Shown here: one piece after another, positions 51,829 through 55,823 of the stretch
Layout: each line of letters begins with the position of its first letter
Position numbering within the stretch: the stretch's first letter is position 1
NCBI RefSeq assembly: GCF_004916975.1
Contig: NZ_STGQ01000002.1
Span: 826,255-882,077 of the forward strand
Reading direction: 5' to 3'
Origin: Paenibacillus dokdonensis
Lineage (GTDB): Bacteria > Bacillota > Bacilli > Paenibacillales > Paenibacillaceae
DNA length: 55,823 nucleotides
Program-made: the position numbers and the translations under genes
The notes under the pieces: model-generated
What the model saw: only the letters and a program-made list of their open reading frames with translations
Told to the model about the DNA's origin: nothing
Databases searched by the model: none

Positions 51829-54800
51829 ATGAAGCGAGGCTATAAACTTATATTATCATGGCTGTGCATCGTGGCATTATTTACAGGCCTGATTCCAGGT
51901 GGTTTCTTTGTAAATTCGGCATCGGCAGCTGCTTCGGGCGAGATCGTATGGCCCAATCCCGGCGCGACCAATCTGAAGAAGATTGCCGAGCCCGTGGAAG
52001 GCAAGAAAGGTCAATGGAAAGTCACGTTGACTGTGGAAGGCAAGAATATCAAGACGGCTTCAGATGTAGTGCTGGTGATTGACCGTTCAGGGAGCATGGA
52101 CAATTCTAAACGGATGGACAATGCCAAAACCGCAGCGCAGAAGTTCGTGGATAACCTGCTATTGAAAGATTCGACAACGAAAATCGCAGTGGTCACCTTC
52201 GATAAAACGGCTGATGTCAAATCCGAACTCGTGGGAGTCGACAAAAAGGCTGATTTAACTAAAGTGATTAAAAATATCACTGTCAGCAATGAAGGAACGA
52301 ACATTCAAGCGGGACTCAATAAAGCACGAACAATGCTTGAAAAAAGCTCAGCGCAGAATAAAGTCGTCGTTTTGCTTAGCGACGGTGCTCCGACATACAG
52401 CTATAAGGCATCCAACGCAGCAGCGTATACATGGCCGAGCAATAAGTATAGTTTTACTCTTTCGGAGTTCAGTTACAATAAGGTTCTGGGTTCCGGTGGA
52501 GATTTCGGCTTGGAGTATTGGAGCGGTTTCACTTATAAAAACGAGACTTATACCGTCAACAAATTCAAGGTTCAGGACAATGGCATCGCTGCTTTGTCCG
52601 AGGCGAAACTTGCCAGAGATGGCGGTATCGGCATTTATTCCATCGGCCTCGAAGTCGGAAATGACGACAATGCCAAATATGTGCTGAACAATGTCCAGAA
52701 CAAAGGATACTACTCTTCAAACAGCGGAGATCTCAGTAAAGTATTCAATGAACTGTCCGGACAAATCTCCTATGCGGCGCAAAACGCCGTGGTAACCGAC
52801 CCGATGGGCGCGATGTTCAACAAGGTCAACGAACCGGCGATTTCTCAGGGGACCATTGAATGGGACAGCAAGACGGAGACCTTTACCTGGAAAGTAGGAA
52901 ACGTGATGGAGGGCTCGCCGGCTACGCTGACGTATAACGTGGAGCTGGATCCTAAGCAAACCATTGATTCAAATACTGCATATCCTACAAATGGCGATAC
53001 TATCCTCAAGTATGACGATATCAACGGTAAAAAAACCACTAAGTATTTTGAGGTTCCTAAAGTAAGCTTCGGCAAAGGCTCGATTCTGGTGAAAGGCTAC
53101 CGCGTCAACAATGACGGCCAGCCGATCAATGAAGACGGCGTGGTTGTCGATAAGCCGGAGCAAGCACAGGAACTCGTTAAGGGGTACTACTTCAAAGATA
53201 AGTCGAACAACGAATCTTTGGACATCAATAAATCCTACGACGTGGCCGCGCCTAGCGTCGATAGCTACGAGCTTAAAGTGGGAACAGATCCGACAAAAGT
53301 GTCACTGACGATCGGTAATCCGACGCCAACGGTTTGGTTTGGCTACGTACAGGCCGTCGAACAGCAAGTCAACGTGAAGTACCTGGAAAAAGGAACGAAC
53401 AAAGAGCTGTCATCCGCTACTATGGAAAAGGGCATAAAAGGAAAACAAGTACAGCTTACAGCTAAAACCATCCAGGGCTATACGGCAGAAAAATCAAGCG
53501 ACAAGTACACTTTTACTACCGATAAAGACCAGACTTATACATTTTACTATACAGCCAACGAACAGACCGTAACTGTAAAGTACTTGGAAAAAGGCACGAA
53601 CAAAGAAGTTTCCCCAGCAACGACCGCAAAAGGCGGTACAGGCAAGGAAGTGGACTTGAAGGCGGCTAATGTCGCTGGATATACTCCTGAAAAATCGGAA
53701 GCTAAATATACCTTTACAGCAGAGTCTGGCCAAGTTTATACGTTCTATTACACGGCGAACGAGTATAAGGTAACAGTCAAGTATCAGGATGAATCCGGCA
53801 AGGACGTAGCACCTGCGCAAGATCTGAAAGGAAAAGCGGGTGATAAGCTCGATGTGACCGCAGTTGAGGTCGAAGGGTATGCACCAGTCAAATCAAGTGA
53901 TGTTTACACGGTAACGAATAAAGACAATCAACAATATGTATTCACCTATAAAGTGAAAACTTATCCGGTGACCGTGAAGTTCCAAGACGAATCGGGTAAG
54001 GAACTGGCAACCGCAGTTAAGATGGAAGGCGCAGCGGGTGCGAAGCTAAATGTTACTGCAGCGAATGTCGAAGGCTACACACCGAACCAATCAAGCGATG
54101 TTTACACGGTAACGAAAGAAGCCAACCAACAATATGTCTTCACCTACAAGGTGAAAACTTATTCAGTAGTAGTGAAGTTCCAGGATGCGAAAGGTAACAA
54201 ACTGGCAGAGCCAATTACGTTAAAAGGAGCAGCAGGCGAGAAGCTAGATGTTACTGCTGCAAACGTAGAAGATTACACACCGGACAAAGATAGCGATGTC
54301 TACACGGTAACAAAAGCTGCTAATCAAGAGTACGTTTTCACCTACACTGTGAAAACTTATCCAGTAGTAGTGAAGTTCCAGGATGCGAAAGGAAACAAAC
54401 TGGCGGACCCAATTACGTTAAAAGGAGCAGCAGGCGAGAAGCTAGATGTTACTGCTGCAAACGTAGAAGGTTACACACCGAACAAAGACAGCGATGTCTA
54501 CACGGTAACAAAAGCTGCTAATCAAGAGTACGTTTTCACCTACACGGTGAAAACTTATCCAGTAGTAGTGAAGTTCCAGGATGCGAAAGGAAACAAACTG
54601 GCGGACCCAATTACGTTAAAAGGAGCAGCAGGTGAGAAGCTAGATGTTACAGCTGCAAACGTAGAGGGTTACACACCGGATAAAGACAGCGATGTCTACA
54701 CGGTAACGAAAGATGCGAACCAGCAATATGTCTTCACCTACACGGTGAAAACTTATCCAGTGCTAGTAAAGTTTGTGGATGAGGAAGGTAAAGAACTGGC

Positions 54801-55823
54801 TACCGCAGTTCTGTTGGAAGGAACAGCCGGCGAGAAGCTGAATGTTACAGCAGCTGAAGTAGAAGGTTATACACCAAATAAACAAACGGATGTATATGAA
54901 GTAACAAATAAAGGTAATCAACTGTATGTGTTTACTTACACATTGACGACCTACCCGGTAATTGTTAAATTCCAGGATGCAGAAGGTAACAAACTGGCAG
55001 ATCCAATTACATTAGAAGGTACCGTAGGTCAAGAACTAGATGTTACAGCTGCAACAGTAGAAGGTTACACACCGGACAAAGACAGCGATGTCTACACGGT
55101 AACCAAAGAAGCCGACCAAGAGTATGTCTTTACCTACATGGTGAAAACTTATCCAGTGCTAGTGAAGTTTGTGGATGAGGAAGGTAAAGAGCTGGCTACC
55201 GCAGTTCTGTTGGAAGGAACAGCCGGCGAGAAGCTGAATGTTACAGCAGCTGAAGTAGAAGGTTATACACCAAATAAACAAACGGATGTATATGAAGTAA
55301 CAAATAAAGGTAATCAACTGTATGTGTTTACTTACACATTGACGACCTACCCGGTAATTGTTAAATTCCAGGATGCAGAAGGTAACAAACTGGCAGATCC
55401 AATTACATTAGAAGGTACCGTAGGTCAAGAACTAGATGTTACAGCTGCAACAGTAGAAGGTTACACACCGGACAAAGACAGCGATGTCTACACGGTAACC
55501 AAAGAAGCCGACCAAGAGTATGTCTTTACCTACATGGTGAAAACTTATCCAGTGCTAGTGAAGTTTGTGGATGAGGAAGGTAAAGAGCTGGCTACCGCAG
55601 TTCTGTTGGAAGGAACAGCCGGCGAAAAGCTGAATGTTACAGCAGCTGAAGTAGAGGGATATACACCGGATAAACAAACGGATGTATATGAAGTAACAAA
55701 TAATAGTAATCAACTGTATGTGTTTACTTACACATTGACGACCTACCCGGTAATTGTTAAATTCCAGGATGCAGAAGGTAACAAACTGGCAGATCCAATT
55801 ACATTAGAAGGTACCGCAGGTCA
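51829..55823 (+). CDS. giant VWA/MucBP-repeat surface adhesin (3' end outside window)
   Basis: At least 1331 codons, open to the window end. ATG 51829 with CAAGGAGG. Signal peptide about 1-35 (SASA/AAS). A von Willebrand A domain (about 80-310) has the metal-ion adhesion motif DRSGS (V-I-D-R-S-G-S-M) and LLSDGAPT. A linking beta domain (about 320-505) is followed from about 510 by tandem MucBP-like repeats of about 66 residues, with a stretch of strict 198-base period from 53953 on. At least twelve repeats are visible. Repeats contain VKFQDA-GNKLADP, GYTP and YVFTYTVKTY blocks. The family binds mucin or polysaccharide and is anchored to the wall by a C-terminal signal that should lie beyond the window. 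Controlled by the upstream GEMM riboswitch. Confidence 0.9.
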   Translation, partial: MKRGYKLILSWLCIVALFTGLIPGGFFVNSASAAASGEIVWPNPGATNLKKIAEPVEGKKGQWKVTLTVEGKNIKTASDVVLVIDRSGSMDNSKRMDNAKTAAQKFVDNLLLKDSTTKIAVVTFDKTADVKSELVGVDKKADLTKVIKNITVSNEGTNIQAGLNKARTMLEKSSAQNKVVVLLSDGAPTYSYKASNAAAYTWPSNKYSFTLSEFSYNKVLGSGGDFGLEYWSGFTYKNETYTVNKFKVQDNGIAALSEAKLARDGGIGIYSIGLEVGNDDNAKYVLNNVQNKGYYSSNSGDLSKVFNELSGQISYAAQNAVVTDPMGAMFNKVNEPAISQGTIEWDSKTETFTWKVGNVMEGSPATLTYNVELDPKQTIDSNTAYPTNGDTILKYDDINGKKTTKYFEVPKVSFGKGSILVKGYRVNNDGQPINEDGVVVDKPEQAQELVKGYYFKDKSNNESLDINKSYDVAAPSVDSYELKVGTDPTKVSLTIGNPTPTVWFGYVQAVEQQVNVKYLEKGTNKELSSATMEKGIKGKQVQLTAKTIQGYTAEKSSDKYTFTTDKDQTYTFYYTANEQTVTVKYLEKGTNKEVSPATTAKGGTGKEVDLKAANVAGYTPEKSEAKYTFTAESGQVYTFYYTANEYKVTVKYQDESGKDVAPAQDLKGKAGDKLDVTAVEVEGYAPVKSSDVYTVTNKDNQQYVFTYKVKTYPVTVKFQDESGKELATAVKMEGAAGAKLNVTAANVEGYTPNQSSDVYTVTKEANQQYVFTYKVKTYSVVVKFQDAKGNKLAEPITLKGAAGEKLDVTAANVEDYTPDKDSDVYTVTKAANQEYVFTYTVKTYPVVVKFQDAKGNKLADPITLKGAAGEKLDVTAANVEGYTPNKDSDVYTVTKAANQEYVFTYTVKTYPVVVKFQDAKGNKLADPITLKGAAGEKLDVTAANVEGYTPDKDSDVYTVTKDANQQYVFTYTVKTYPVLVKFVDEEGKELATAVLLEGTAGEKLNVTAAEVEGYTPNKQTDVYEVTNKGNQLYVFTYTLTTYPVIVKFQDAEGNKLADPITLEGTVGQELDVTAATVEGYTPDKDSDVYTVTKEADQEYVFTYMVKTYPVLVKFVDEEGKELATAVLLEGTAGEKLNVTAAEVEGYTPNKQTDVYEVTNKGNQLYVFTYTLTTYPVIVKFQDAEGNKLADPITLEGTVGQELDVTAATVEGYTPDKDSDVYTVTKEADQEYVFTYMVKTYPVLVKFVDEEGKELATAVLLEGTAGEKLNVTAAEVEGYTPDKQTDVYEVTNNSNQLYVFTYTLTTYPVIVKFQDAEGNKLADPITLEGTAG
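53953..55823 (+). repeat. 198-base tandem repeats with 396-base higher-order unit
   Basis: The repeat boundary word (GTGAAAACTTAT or TTGACGACCTAC) recurs at 53953, 54151, 54349, 54547, 54745, 54943, 55141, 55339, 55537 and 55735, always exactly 198 bases apart. From 54745 onward two repeat types alternate, giving 396-base units at 54745, 55141 and 55537 that are almost identical in DNA. The array continues past the window. Confidence 0.95.

Noticed and set aside
53953..55823. Possible CRISPR array because of regular repeats
   Set aside because: The period of 198 bases is in frame, there are no unique spacers, and translation gives MucBP-type protein repeats.

Overview
The window looks like chromosome of a Paenibacillus-type Gram-positive firmicute. 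Supporting signs are strong AGGAGG-type ribosome binding sites, frequent TTG/GTG starts, S-layer homology (SLH) anchored surface proteins, YesM/YesN-type regulator pairs beside sugar ABC importers, a YheC/D spore-coat ATP-grasp protein, and a pspA-ydjGHI operon behind a sigma-W-like promoter as in Bacillus. The species cannot be fixed from sequence alone.

Layout. 1-1.4 kb: five tRNAs (Lys, Gly, Arg, Leu, Pro), a cold-shock gene with a hairpin leader, a YdjO-like zinc-ribbon gene, and a stray 3' end of a tmRNA gene. 1.9-4.6 kb: Ig-like/SLH surface protein. 4.9-11.5 kb: YesM/YesN two-component pair followed by lipoprotein and two permeases of a carbohydrate importer without its own ATPase. 11.7-19.0 kb: a Sensor-type membrane protein, a 5'-truncated IS1182-like transposase, a large secreted protein carrying both a cohesin-like and a dockerin module, and a broken FAD oxidoreductase. 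19.3-21.4 kb: secreted beta-lactamase-fold serine hydrolase. 21.7-25.9 kb: a hybrid kinase with two kinase cores plus a SARP-type response regulator. 26.1-31.0 kb: a two-gene operon of a secreted propeller-like protein ending in a dockerin and a wall-anchored protein with two cohesin-like domains and three SLH motifs. 31.2-36.98 kb (minus strand): MHS/ProP-like transporter, chemoreceptor, YfbR-like HD phosphohydrolase, and an ECF sigma/anti-sigma pair. 37.3-40.1 kb: GH3 enzyme with permuted domain order. 40.2-45.0 kb: YheC/D protein and the envelope-stress operon pspA-ydjG-ydjH-ydjI. 45.2-45.9 kb: a second copy of the cold-shock plus ydjO-like locus, including its leader hairpin. 46-51.4 kb: PP2C-like phosphatase, a GntR regulator with a DUF1648-type membrane protein, and a STAND-type ATPase. 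51.5 kb to the end: a sigma-A promoter, a cyclic-di-GMP-I (GEMM) riboswitch with terminator, and a very large VWA/MucBP-repeat adhesin that runs off the window.

How the genes may work together. The cohesin, dockerin and SLH genes (14.3-17.1 and 26.1-31.0 kb) are the parts of a small cell-surface assembly resembling a minimal cellulosome, though the dockerin-bearing partners are not obvious cellulases. Carbohydrate genes around it (importer, GH3) fit a glycan-scavenging lifestyle. The riboswitch-adhesin unit suggests c-di-GMP controlled attachment. The paralogous cold-shock loci and the psp operon form a stress-response layer.
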